A DNA stretch of 64,000 nucleotides from Parafrigoribacterium_A sp035571875 (GTDB lineage Bacteria; Actinomycetota; Actinomycetes; Actinomycetales; Microbacteriaceae): contig DATNBR010000041.1 in assembly GCA_035571875.1 (NCBI GenBank), forward strand, positions 62,001 through 126,000. Direction: 5' to 3'. Both the position numbers and the translations under genes were made by a program. The notes under the pieces are model-generated. The model saw nothing but the letters and a program-made list of their open reading frames with translations. It did no database searches and was not told where the DNA came from. This document shows positions 56,131-64,000 of the stretch, piece after piece (within the stretch, counting starts at the first letter, position 1; the number at the start of each line of letters is the position of its first letter).

Positions 56131-56604
56131 TCAGACCGTGGCGGGAGCCAGTTCTGCGAGTGCCGCCCGATAGGCCTCGATCGAGCGCGCCTCGCCAGGA
56201 GCGGTGATGAAGCTCGCGCGGATGATGCCGTGCACGTCGATCAGGAAGCTCGCGCGGTTCGCAAAGCCCTTGTGCTCGAGGAACACGCCGTATTCCTTGG
56301 CGACGGCACCGTGCGGCCAGAAGTCCGCGAGGAGGGTGAAGTCATAACCCTCCTTGTCGGCGAAGGCACGAAGCGTCGCCTTGGAGTCGACGGAGATCGC
56401 GAGCAACTCGGCATCGCTACCTGCGAACAGGGAGAGATTGTCTCGCAACTCACAGAGCTCGCCCGTGCAGGTGCTGGAGAACGCGAGCGGGAAGAAGACC
56501 AGTGCAACCGGCTTCTTGCCGCGGAAGTCGCTCAACCGCACATGCTCACCGAACTGATTCGCGAGTTCGAAATCGGGTGCCTGGGTGTCGTTTTCCAGAG
56601 CCAT
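56131..56604 (-). CDS. Peroxiredoxin, AhpE-like
   Basis: The 157-residue thiol peroxidase reduces hydroperoxides. The peroxidatic Cys is C46 in PLAFSSTCTGELC, in the family PxxxS/TxxC frame; a second Cys (C51) follows, and the catalytic Arg is probably in NRASFLIDVHG. The short length and single-domain form resemble mycobacterial AhpE. The start ATG at 56602-56604 is behind GGAAG. Confidence 0.85.
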   Translation of the reverse strand: MALENDTQAPDFELANQFGEHVRLSDFRGKKPVALVFFPLAFSSTCTGELCELRDNLSLFAGSDAELLAISVDSKATLRAFADKEGYDFTLLADFWPHGAVAKEYGVFLEHKGFANRASFLIDVHGIIRASFITAPGEARSIEAYRAALAELAPATV

Positions 56605-56692
56605 GATGTCGCTTCCTTTCGGCCACCTCGGCCGTTCAGACCGGGCGATTCGCCCGGCAAACACGATTGGCCATCTTACGCCGACTCGCGCT

Positions 56693-57559
56693 CTACCGCT
56701 GGATGGCGATCTCGAGCCTCAATTCGCGCGACTCTCCCGGCTGCAGGGCCAGCTGTCCCGGCTTCTGGGCGAAGTCGGCATCGAAGTCGAGCGGCGACGT
56801 CATCCCGAACCACGGTTCGATGCAGACGAACTCACCGGGCGCCTTGCTCCACACCCCGAGGATCGGAAAGTCCGGGAAGTTCACGGTGATCGACGGTGCC
56901 CCGGGCGCCGTGTACCGCACCGAGCGACTCTCAATGCTGTCGAAGATCACCGCATCGGCGGCGAACAGCGAGTCTCGCAACTCGAGGGTGGTTCCCAAGA
57001 CCGGAGTGGGGAAGCCCTGCGGCAACAGCAGGCCATCCTGCAGCCGCCTTATCGGCGCGGGTTCCTCGTGATCGAACTCGATCGTGTGCGAGTCACGAGA
57101 ACGCGCACCGGGCAGGGGCCAACGGAACCCCGGATGCGCTCCGAGCGAAGCATGCAGCGTCGCGTCCCCCGGGTTCTCCAGTCTGTAGCACACCTCGAGC
57201 GTGCCGCCGGTGAGCGTGTACCGCAGCTGCAGCACGAAGGGAAAGGGAAACTGCCGCCTCGTGCGCTCGTCGTCGACGAGCGTGAAGGTGAGGCTCTCGT
57301 CGCCCGAGCGCTCGACCGCAAACGGCAGGTCGCGCGCGAAGCCGTGCTGCGACATTGTGTACTGCCGGCCGTCGACGGTGAGTCGGTCATCCGGCACCCG
57401 CCCCACGATGGGGAACAGAACTGGCGCCCGCCTCGCCCACTCGCTGCCGCCTTGCCAGAGCAGCTCGCGCCCCTCCGAATCGCGAAGCGAACTCAGCTCG
57501 GCTCCGAGCTCGTTCACCGAGAGTGCGAGATGCTCGTTCTCCAACTCATAGAAGGTCAT
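56693..57559 (-). CDS. Aldose 1-epimerase family protein
   Basis: The 288-residue protein has a galactose-mutarotase-like fold. Signatures are LLWQGGSEWARRAPVLFPIVGR, QHGFARDLPF with the catalytic His, LGAHPGFRWP and CIEPWFGMTS with the catalytic Glu. It interconverts alpha and beta anomers of aldoses, or acts on hexose-6-phosphates as some relatives do. It is divergent from aceE across 178 bases. Confidence 0.82.
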   Translation of the reverse strand: MTFYELENEHLALSVNELGAELSSLRDSEGRELLWQGGSEWARRAPVLFPIVGRVPDDRLTVDGRQYTMSQHGFARDLPFAVERSGDESLTFTLVDDERTRRQFPFPFVLQLRYTLTGGTLEVCYRLENPGDATLHASLGAHPGFRWPLPGARSRDSHTIEFDHEEPAPIRRLQDGLLLPQGFPTPVLGTTLELRDSLFAADAVIFDSIESRSVRYTAPGAPSITVNFPDFPILGVWSKAPGEFVCIEPWFGMTSPLDFDADFAQKPGQLALQPGESRELRLEIAIQR

Positions 57560-57573
57560 GAGGAGAGGCTAGA

Positions 57574-57608
57574 ACACGGCGTCCGCGGGTTCGACCCGCC
57601 GACCGTGT
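57574..57608. repeat. Interrupted inverted repeat in the aceE upstream region
   Basis: The outer arms acacgg and ccgtgt enclose an inner stem gcgggt/acccgc with a tcg loop, between the aldose epimerase and aceE. It could be an operator or a small hairpin. A TAGAAT hexamer (57642-57647) downstream may be the aceE -10 element, but a -35 partner is not clear. Confidence 0.4.
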
Positions 57609-57737
57609 CGCGAGAGGCGCACCCCACGTTCACGGCACAACTAGAATTGGGCGGGCTTCGCACTGAGGGCGCCGATCGAAACCCGATTCTGCGTTCGCGA
57701 GGCACTTCTCCGTCCGCCAACAAGAGCGAGGTCAAGG

Positions 57738-60464
57738 ATGACGGTCAACGACCAGGACCCATATTCGGCGAATCACATCGATCAGGATCCAGAGGAAACC
57801 GCCGAATGGCAGGAATCCCTCGATGCTCTGGTCGCGACGCACGGGCGCCAGCGCGGCCGCGAGATCATGCTCAGCCTGCTGAAGCGCTCGAAGGATCTGC
57901 AGCTCGGTGTTCCGATGGTTCCGACCACCGACTACATCAACACCATCGCCCCCGAAAACGAACCCGATTTCCCCGGCGACGAAGAGATCGAGCGTCGCTA
58001 CCGCGCCTGGCTGCGCTGGAATGCCGCGATCATGGTGCACCGCGCCCAGCGCCCGGGTATCGCTGTCGGCGGCCACATCTCCACCTACGCCGGCTCGGCC
58101 ACCCTGTACGAGGTCGGCAGCAACCACTTCTTCCGCGGCCAGGATCACCCGAGCGGCGGCGACCAGGTGTTCTACCAGGGGCACGCCTCCCCCGGCATGT
58201 ACGCCAGGGCCTTCCTCGAGGGCCGTCTCGATGAGAACCAGCTCGACGGCTTCCGCCAGGAGAAGTCGCACCCGAGCGGTGGCCTCTCCTCGTACCCGCA
58301 CCCGCACCTCATGCCTGAGTTCTGGCAGTTCCCCACGGTGTCGATGGGCATCGGTCCGATCAACGCGATCTACCAGGCTCAGGCCAACCGCTACCTGACC
58401 AACCGCGGCATCAAGGATGTCTCCGACAGCCACGTCTGGGCCTTCCTCGGTGACGGCGAGATGGACGAGGTCGAGAGCCGCGGCGCGCTGCAGTGGGCGG
58501 CGAACGACAATCTCGACAACCTCACCTTCGTCATCAACTGCAACCTGCAGCGCCTCGACGGGCCGGTTCGCGGCAACGGCAAGATCATCCAGGAGCTCGA
58601 GAGCTTCTTCCGCGGCGCCGGCTGGAACGTCATCAAGGTCATCTGGGGTCGCGAGTGGGACAGCCTGCTGTCTCGCGACAGCGAGGGTGCGCTCGTCAAC
58701 CTCATGAACGTCACTCCGGATGGCGACTACCAGACCTACAAGGCCGAGAGCGGCGCCTACGTGCGCGAGAACTTCTTCGGCCGCGACCCGCGCGTCGCGG
58801 AACTGGTGAAGGACTACACCGATGACCAGCTGTGGAGCCTCAAGCGCGGCGGCCACGACTACCGCAAGGTCTACGCGGCGTTCAAGGCGGCCACAGAGCA
58901 CAAGGGCCAGCCGACGGTCATCCTCACCAAGACCGTCAAGGGCTACGGCCTCGGGCCGTCCTTCGAGGGGCGCAACGCGACCCACCAGATGAAGAAGCTC
59001 ACCCTCGACAACCTCAAGCAGTTCCGTGACGTCATGCACATTCCGATCACGGATGCGGTGCTCGAGGCAGACCCGTACCGCCCGCCGTTCTACCACCCGG
59101 GCCAGAACGACGAGGCGATCCAGTACCTGCAGGAGCGACGCCGCGCGCTCGGCGGGTACCTGCCGGAGCGCCGCTCCCGGTACACGCAGATCTCGCTCTC
59201 CGAGGAGAGCGCCTACGAGGTCGCCAGGCGCGGCTCCGGCAAGCAGGAGATCGCGACCACCATGGCGTTCGCGAGGCTGCTCAAGGATCTGCTGAAGTCG
59301 AAGGAGTTCGGCCACCGCATCGTGCCGATCATTCCGGATGAGGCCCGCACCTTCGGCATGGACGCCTACTTCCCCACCGCAAAGATCTACAACCCCAACG
59401 GGCAGCATTACACCTCGGTGGACCGCGAGCTCCTGCTCGCCTACCAGGAGAGCGTGCAGGGGCAGATCCTGCACGTGGGCATCAATGAGGCTGGCGCGTT
59501 CTCGGCATTCACCGCGGCGGGCACCTCGTACTCCACCCACGGCGAGCCGCTCATCCCGGTCTACATCTTTTACTCCATGTTCGGCTTCCAGCGCACAGGA
59601 GACGCGATGTGGGCCGCGGGCGACCAGATGGCGCGCGGGTTCATCATGGGGGCCACCGCGGGTCGCACCACGCTCACCGGCGAGGGCCTCCAGCACGCGG
59701 ACGGGCAGTCGCCGCTGCTCGCATCGACCAACCCCTCGGTCGTCGCGTACGACCCCGCCTACGGTTATGAACTCGGCCTCATCGTGAAGGCGGGCCTCGA
59801 ACGGATGTACGGCGGCAGCCATCCGCATCCGGATGTCATGTACTACATCACCGTCTACAACGAGCCGATGAAGCAGCCGGCCGAACCCGAGAACCTCGAC
59901 ATCGACGGTCTTCTCCACGGCATCTACCTGCTCAATAAGGCAGAGAACGTCGGACCGAAGGCGCAACTGCTTGCCTCCGGCGTGGCGGTGCCGTGGGCAC
60001 TTGAGGCCCAGCAGTTGCTCGCCGAAGACTGGAACGTGGCCGCTGACGTGTGGTCCGTCACGTCGTGGGGCGAGTTGCGCCGCGATGGACTCGCCGCGCA
60101 GGAGCACAACTTCCTCAATCCCAACGAACAGCCCCAACAGCCGTACCTGACAGGCAAGCTGGAGGGCGCCGAGGGACCGTTCCTGGGGGTGAGTGACTAC
60201 ATGCACGCGGTGCCCGACCAGATTCGCCAGTTCGTTCCCGGCGACTACCTCACGCTCGGCGCCGACGACTATGGATTCTCCGACACTCGCGCGGCCGCCA
60301 GGCGGTTCTTCAAGATCGACGGACCGTCGCTCGTCGTGCGCACTCTGGAGGCCCTGGTCGCACGGGGCGAGATCGACCCGGGTGTTCCGCAGCAGGCGAT
60401 CGATCGCTACCGACTGCACGACGTGACAGCGGGAACCACCGGCTCGGCCGGTGGCGAGAGCTAG
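57738..60464 (+). CDS. aceE: Pyruvate dehydrogenase E1, homodimeric type
   Basis: The 908-residue enzyme decarboxylates pyruvate and loads acetyl groups on the E2 lipoyl domain. The thiamine-diphosphate motif is GDGEMDEVESRGALQWAANDN ending near FVINCNLQRLDG, and the catalytic region VGGHISTYAGSATLYEVG is present near residue 110. The length is normal for the homodimeric E1p. Its E2, E3 and lipoate genes are about 37-40 kb to the left in the same window. Confidence 0.95.
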   Translation: MTVNDQDPYSANHIDQDPEETAEWQESLDALVATHGRQRGREIMLSLLKRSKDLQLGVPMVPTTDYINTIAPENEPDFPGDEEIERRYRAWLRWNAAIMVHRAQRPGIAVGGHISTYAGSATLYEVGSNHFFRGQDHPSGGDQVFYQGHASPGMYARAFLEGRLDENQLDGFRQEKSHPSGGLSSYPHPHLMPEFWQFPTVSMGIGPINAIYQAQANRYLTNRGIKDVSDSHVWAFLGDGEMDEVESRGALQWAANDNLDNLTFVINCNLQRLDGPVRGNGKIIQELESFFRGAGWNVIKVIWGREWDSLLSRDSEGALVNLMNVTPDGDYQTYKAESGAYVRENFFGRDPRVAELVKDYTDDQLWSLKRGGHDYRKVYAAFKAATEHKGQPTVILTKTVKGYGLGPSFEGRNATHQMKKLTLDNLKQFRDVMHIPITDAVLEADPYRPPFYHPGQNDEAIQYLQERRRALGGYLPERRSRYTQISLSEESAYEVARRGSGKQEIATTMAFARLLKDLLKSKEFGHRIVPIIPDEARTFGMDAYFPTAKIYNPNGQHYTSVDRELLLAYQESVQGQILHVGINEAGAFSAFTAAGTSYSTHGEPLIPVYIFYSMFGFQRTGDAMWAAGDQMARGFIMGATAGRTTLTGEGLQHADGQSPLLASTNPSVVAYDPAYGYELGLIVKAGLERMYGGSHPHPDVMYYITVYNEPMKQPAEPENLDIDGLLHGIYLLNKAENVGPKAQLLASGVAVPWALEAQQLLAEDWNVAADVWSVTSWGELRRDGLAAQEHNFLNPNEQPQQPYLTGKLEGAEGPFLGVSDYMHAVPDQIRQFVPGDYLTLGADDYGFSDTRAAARRFFKIDGPSLVVRTLEALVARGEIDPGVPQQAIDRYRLHDVTAGTTGSAGGES

Positions 60465-60483
60465 ACGACAGGAACACGAGTAG

Positions 60484-61686
60484 ATGGCACCGGTGGCGCG
60501 CAGTAAGGAGCAGACGCTCGCGTGGCTGAAGACCGTCTCCGGCGAGCTGGCGACGGCGACGCTGAAGCGGTTGGATGACACCCTTCCCTGGTACGGCGAC
60601 ATGCCCCCGGGGCGGCGTTCCGCGGTCGGACTCGTGGCGCAGGCGGGCATCACCTCGTTCATCCACTGGTTCGACGACCCGGATTCCACGCCGTGGATCG
60701 CGGCAGACGTGTTCGGCGCGGCGCCGAGGGAACTGTTGCGCTCGGTGAGCCTCACCCAGACTCTGCAGCTCATCAAGGTGACCGTCGAGGTCGTCGAAGA
60801 CCGCGTCAAGGGCCGCGACGAGTCGCTGCGCGAGGCGATCCTGCTGTACTCACGGGAGATCGCCTTCGCAGCGGCGGATGTCTACGCCCGTGCCGCCGAG
60901 GCACGCGGCCTCTGGGACGCGCGGCTCGAGGCGCTCGTGGTCGACTCGATTCTCAGCGGCGAATACGACGACGAACTGCCGTCCCGCATCGCCGCGCTCG
61001 GCTGGCACGGCCACGGCGAGGTGTGCGTGCTCGTGGGCACGGCACCGAAGATGCTCGACGTCGACATGCTGAGGCGCACGGCCCGCCATCTCGACGCCGA
61101 CGTGCTGATCGGCGTGCAGGGAAGCCGACTGGTGCTCGTGATCGGTCGGGCGACGCCCTACGGCAGCGAACCCACGGACGCCACCGCGGATGCCCAGGTG
61201 CCGTTCCTCGACATCGCCAACGCCCTGGAGCCCGGCTTCGGTGACGGCTATCTCGTGCTCGGACACGAGGTGCCGAGCCTCGTCGACGCCTCGCGCAGCG
61301 CCAAGGCCGCACTCGCCGGCTTCGCTGTGGCCAGGTCGTGGCGCAACGCTCCGAGGCCCATGCTCGCCGACGACCTGCTCCCCGAGCGTGCCCTCGCCGG
61401 CGACGCGCTCGCGCGATCCACCCTCGTCAACCGCATCTATCGGCCGCTGCAGGCTCACTCCACCGAACTGCTCGCGACGCTCTGGTGCTACCTCGACAAC
61501 GGCCGGTCCCTCGAGGCCACCGCGCGCGAACTGTTCGTGCACCCCAACACCGTGCGCTACCGGCTCAAGCGGGTATCCGAGGTCATCGGTTGGGATGCGA
61601 CGGGAGCGCGCGAGTCGCTCATCCTGCAGGCTGCGCTCATCCTCGGCTCGATCGCCGAACCCGATGGGCCGCTGCGGCGGCGCTGA
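60484..61686 (+). CDS. fasR: PucR-type transcriptional regulator, FasR-like
   Basis: The 400-residue regulator has a GGDEF-like/CdaR central part and a C-terminal PucR helix-turn-helix (SLEATARELFVHPNTVRYRLKRVSEVIGWD). Its place directly ahead of fabD-fabH-acpP is that of FasR, which activates the fatty acid synthase operon in Streptomyces. It begins 20 bases after aceE. Confidence 0.85.
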   Translation: MAPVARSKEQTLAWLKTVSGELATATLKRLDDTLPWYGDMPPGRRSAVGLVAQAGITSFIHWFDDPDSTPWIAADVFGAAPRELLRSVSLTQTLQLIKVTVEVVEDRVKGRDESLREAILLYSREIAFAAADVYARAAEARGLWDARLEALVVDSILSGEYDDELPSRIAALGWHGHGEVCVLVGTAPKMLDVDMLRRTARHLDADVLIGVQGSRLVLVIGRATPYGSEPTDATADAQVPFLDIANALEPGFGDGYLVLGHEVPSLVDASRSAKAALAGFAVARSWRNAPRPMLADDLLPERALAGDALARSTLVNRIYRPLQAHSTELLATLWCYLDNGRSLEATARELFVHPNTVRYRLKRVSEVIGWDATGARESLILQAALILGSIAEPDGPLRRR

Positions 61687-61776
61687 CCCCCGCTTGAGGA
61701 AACCACCAAAGCTCGACGTGTTCATTAGGCTTAATCCACCGCCACCCCCGTTACTTCAGCAGAGGAGACTTGATCT

Positions 61777-62694
61777 GTGATCGTCGTCGTATGCCCCGGT
61801 CAGGGCTCCCAGACCCCGGGCTTCCTCGAGCCCTGGCTCGCTGAGCCGCGCTTCAGGGAGCACCTCGAGTCGCTGTCTGACGCCGCGGAGCTCGACCTCG
61901 TCAAGCACGGAACCGTGTCGGATGCCGACACCATCCGCGACACCGCCGTGGCCCAGCCGCTCATCGTCGCGGCGGGACTCGTCACTCTCGCCGCCCTGCT
62001 CGAGGGCCGAAGCGAGGCCATCGACGGCGTCGCCGGCCACTCCGTCGGTGAACTCACCGCCGCTGCAGCAGCGGGAATCCTGAGCGAAACGGATGCCATG
62101 ACGCTCGTGCGCGAGCGTGGCACAGCGATGGCGGAGGCCGCGGCGCTCGCGGAGACCGGAATGAGTGCCGTCCTCGGCGCCGACGAGAGCGAGCTCCTCA
62201 CCCTGCTCGGCGAACTGGACCTCGAGCCCGCCAACTTCAACGGTGGCGGTCAGATCGTCGTCGCGGGCACACTCGGTGCCCTCGCGAAACTCAAAGAGAA
62301 TCCGCCGAGCGGCTCGCGGGTCATTCCGTTGCAGGTCGCCGGCGCCTTCCACACGCGCTACATGAAGCCCGCCGTCGAGCACCTCCGTGCCGTTGCCGGC
62401 GGTCTCGAGCGCAACGATCCCACGATTCCGATCTGGAGCAACCACGACGGCGCTCAGGTGACGTCGGGCAGTGACTTCGTCGACCTTCTCGTGGGCCAGG
62501 TGTCGTCGCCGGTACGGTGGGACAAGACAATGGAGGCCTTCGCGGCCGCCGGAGTCACGGGCGTCATCGAGGTCGCACCGGCCGGCGCGCTCGTCGGCCT
62601 CGCGCGGCGCGGACTCAAGGGAGTGCCGACCGTGGCGATCAAGAGCCCTGACGACCTGGCTGCGGCCCACGAACTGATGGACAGTGCACGATGA
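61777..62694 (+). CDS. fabD: Malonyl-CoA:ACP transacylase
   Basis: The 305-residue enzyme loads malonyl groups onto acyl carrier protein. The catalytic Ser is in GVAGHSVGEL, and the FPGQGSQ-type N-terminus reads VVCPGQGSQTPGFL. The start is GTG at 61777 behind gaggag. It overlaps fabH by 4 bases (ATGA). The 90-base gap upstream of fabD may hold the FasR operator; I saw no known site in it. Confidence 0.92.
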   Translation: MIVVVCPGQGSQTPGFLEPWLAEPRFREHLESLSDAAELDLVKHGTVSDADTIRDTAVAQPLIVAAGLVTLAALLEGRSEAIDGVAGHSVGELTAAAAAGILSETDAMTLVRERGTAMAEAAALAETGMSAVLGADESELLTLLGELDLEPANFNGGGQIVVAGTLGALAKLKENPPSGSRVIPLQVAGAFHTRYMKPAVEHLRAVAGGLERNDPTIPIWSNHDGAQVTSGSDFVDLLVGQVSSPVRWDKTMEAFAAAGVTGVIEVAPAGALVGLARRGLKGVPTVAIKSPDDLAAAHELMDSAR

Positions 62695-63695
62695 CCCACC
62701 CCACGCTTCAGCAGTCCAGCGGACCGCGCTTCACGCGCATCTACAGCTATGGCGCAGCCCGCGGCGACCTCGTCGTGCCGAACGACGATCTGGTGGGCCC
62801 GATCAACTCGAGCGACGAGTGGATTCAGCAGCGCACCGGCATCATCACGCGCACCCGCGCCTCGCACGAGGTGCTCGCCGTAGATCTCGCGACGGATGCG
62901 GCGAGGGAGGCCATCGAGAAGTCGGGTGTGGCTGCCGCCGACATCGACCTCGTGATCATCGCGACCATCAGCAACTCGCGACAGACCCCGTCCATGGCCG
63001 CGGTCGTCGCCGATCGGGTCGGATCCAATCCGGCAGCGGCGTACGACACGAACGCGGCCTGCGCCGGCTTCAGTTACGCGGTCACCCAGGCCGACGCGCT
63101 CATCCGCACCGGAGCCGCACACTATGCGCTCGTCATCGGCGCGGAGAAGCTCTCCGACGTCGTCGACCCGAACGAGCGCTCGATCTCCTTCCTCCTCGGC
63201 GACGGCGCCGGCGCCGTGGTGATCGGCCCGAGCGAGACACCGGGCATCGCCGCAGCGGTCTGGGGTTCCGACGGCTCCAAGGCGGATGCCGTGGGAATGA
63301 ACGCGACACTGGTCGAGTTTCGAGACGGCACGGCCGCCTGGCCGACCCTCCGCCAGGAGGGACAGACCGTGTTCCGCTGGGCCGTCTGGGAGATGGCCAA
63401 GGTGGCCAAGCAGGCTCTCGAGGTGGCAGGCGTCACGGCAGACGACCTCGCCGCCTTCATCCCGCACCAGGCGAACATGCGCATCATCGACGAGTTCGCC
63501 AAGCAGTTGGGACTCCCCGATACCGTGGCCATCGCCCGAGACATCGCGACGACCGGCAACACCTCGGCCGCCTCGATTCCGCTGGCGACCCACAGACTGC
63601 TCGCCGAGCATCCGGAACTCAGCGGCGGGTTGGCGCTGCAGATCGGCTTCGGCGCCGGACTCGTCTTCGGCGCTCAGGTGGTCGTACTGCCGTAA
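62691..63695 (+). CDS. fabH: 3-oxoacyl-ACP synthase III
   Basis: The 334-residue condensing enzyme starts fatty acid chains. The catalytic triad is visible as Cys in DTNAACAGFSY, His in FIPHQANMRII and Asn in TTGNTSAAS. The N-terminus reads INSSDEWIQQRTGI. It is coupled to fabD and followed by acpP. Confidence 0.94.
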   Translation: MTHPTLQQSSGPRFTRIYSYGAARGDLVVPNDDLVGPINSSDEWIQQRTGIITRTRASHEVLAVDLATDAAREAIEKSGVAAADIDLVIIATISNSRQTPSMAAVVADRVGSNPAAAYDTNAACAGFSYAVTQADALIRTGAAHYALVIGAEKLSDVVDPNERSISFLLGDGAGAVVIGPSETPGIAAAVWGSDGSKADAVGMNATLVEFRDGTAAWPTLRQEGQTVFRWAVWEMAKVAKQALEVAGVTADDLAAFIPHQANMRIIDEFAKQLGLPDTVAIARDIATTGNTSAASIPLATHRLLAEHPELSGGLALQIGFGAGLVFGAQVVVLP

Positions 63696-63763
63696 TGGCG
63701 GGCCACGGCAGCTCGCTGCCCTAAACTAATTCACGGTCAAACGACACCCCAAGGAGAATCACA

Positions 63764-64000
63764 ATGGCATTGTCCACCGAAGAAGTTCTGGCCGGCCTGG
63801 CAGAGCTCATCAATGACGAAACCGGCATCGCGACCGACACCGTCGAGCTCGACAAGTCGTTCACGGACGACCTGGACATCGACTCGATCTCGATGATGAC
63901 CATTGTCGTCAACGCAGAAGAGAAGTTCGACGTGAAGATCCCCGACGACGAGGTCAAGAACCTCAAGACGGTCGGCGACGCAGTCAGTTTCATCACCGCA
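63764..64000 (+). CDS. acpP: Acyl carrier protein (cut by the window edge)
   Basis: The first 79 codons of the acyl carrier protein are in the window; the stop lies beyond the right edge. The phosphopantetheine serine is in DLDIDSISM. The ATG at 63764 follows AAGGAG. It should be followed by fabF in the usual actinobacterial operon. Confidence 0.93.
   Translation, partial: MALSTEEVLAGLAELINDETGIATDTVELDKSFTDDLDIDSISMMTIVVNAEEKFDVKIPDDEVKNLKTVGDAVSFITA

Overview
This is a GC-rich, gene-dense piece of an actinobacterial chromosome. Gene content and order (DUF4193, sepH, a convergent parC/parE pair, an Ala/Lys-rich RpoD, DUF4191, the glnA-glnE-glnA2 block, fasR-fabD-fabH-acpP) fit Microbacteriaceae best; that placement is inference, with no 16S or database search behind it. 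About 50 protein genes, one tRNA and the RNase P RNA were found. There is no mobile element, prophage, CRISPR array or gene-free gap over 300 bases.

Layout. 1-7.7 kb: a truncated DUF4193 gene, sepH (division), a phosphodiesterase-like gene, topoisomerase IV parC and parE, and a small DUF7455 zinc protein. 7.8-13.1 kb: a leftward cell-wall block behind the primary sigma factor rpoD: a MurT-like ligase, a GatD-like protein and two alanine-racemase-like genes, almost all overlapping. 13.3-20.3 kb: MFS exporter, PAC2 protein, leucyl aminopeptidase, lipoamide dehydrogenase and the E2 acyltransferase. 20.3-24.7 kb: a pseudokinase, lipB-lipA, DUF4191 and RDD membrane proteins. 24.9-30.7 kb: glutamine synthetase, its adenylyltransferase and a second glutamine synthetase, with a GlnR-like box ahead of glnA. 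30.7-37 kb: nadE, panB, gdhA, map, ppgK, rnpB. 37-44 kb: coiled-coil protein, Nif3-like protein, a permease with a huge disordered N-terminus, acs. 44.2-53 kb: a secreted protein and an accessory leftward cluster for sugar or sugar-acid uptake and oxidation, then an Fe/2OG-oxygenase-like gene with a DtxR-type iron box. 53-64 kb: a GmrSD-type restriction protein, a DNA alkylation repair protein, tRNA-Val, peroxiredoxin, aldose epimerase, aceE, fasR-fabD-fabH and the start of acpP.

The most unusual part is 7770-11683. The two adjacent racemase-like proteins split the active site between them: one keeps the PLP lysine but has lost the loop carrying the catalytic tyrosine, while the other keeps the tyrosine but has serine at the lysine position. 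Alanine racemase builds each active site from two subunits, so the pair looks like an obligate heterodimer. The GatD-like protein has no cysteine at all and lacks the catalytic histidine, and its MurT-like partner has lost the four-cysteine zinc ribbon. A glutaminase-dead MurT/GatD pair in a family known for B-type peptidoglycan, where the alpha-carboxyl of D-Glu carries an amino acid instead of an amide, suggests a ligase re-purposed for B-type cross-bridge chemistry. The residue losses are read from the sequence; the function is inference.

The rest is core metabolism: lpd, E2, lipA/lipB and aceE together make the pyruvate/2-oxoglutarate dehydrogenase machinery; glnA/glnE/glnA2/gdhA handle ammonia assimilation; fasR-fabDH-acpP starts the type II fatty acid synthase operon.
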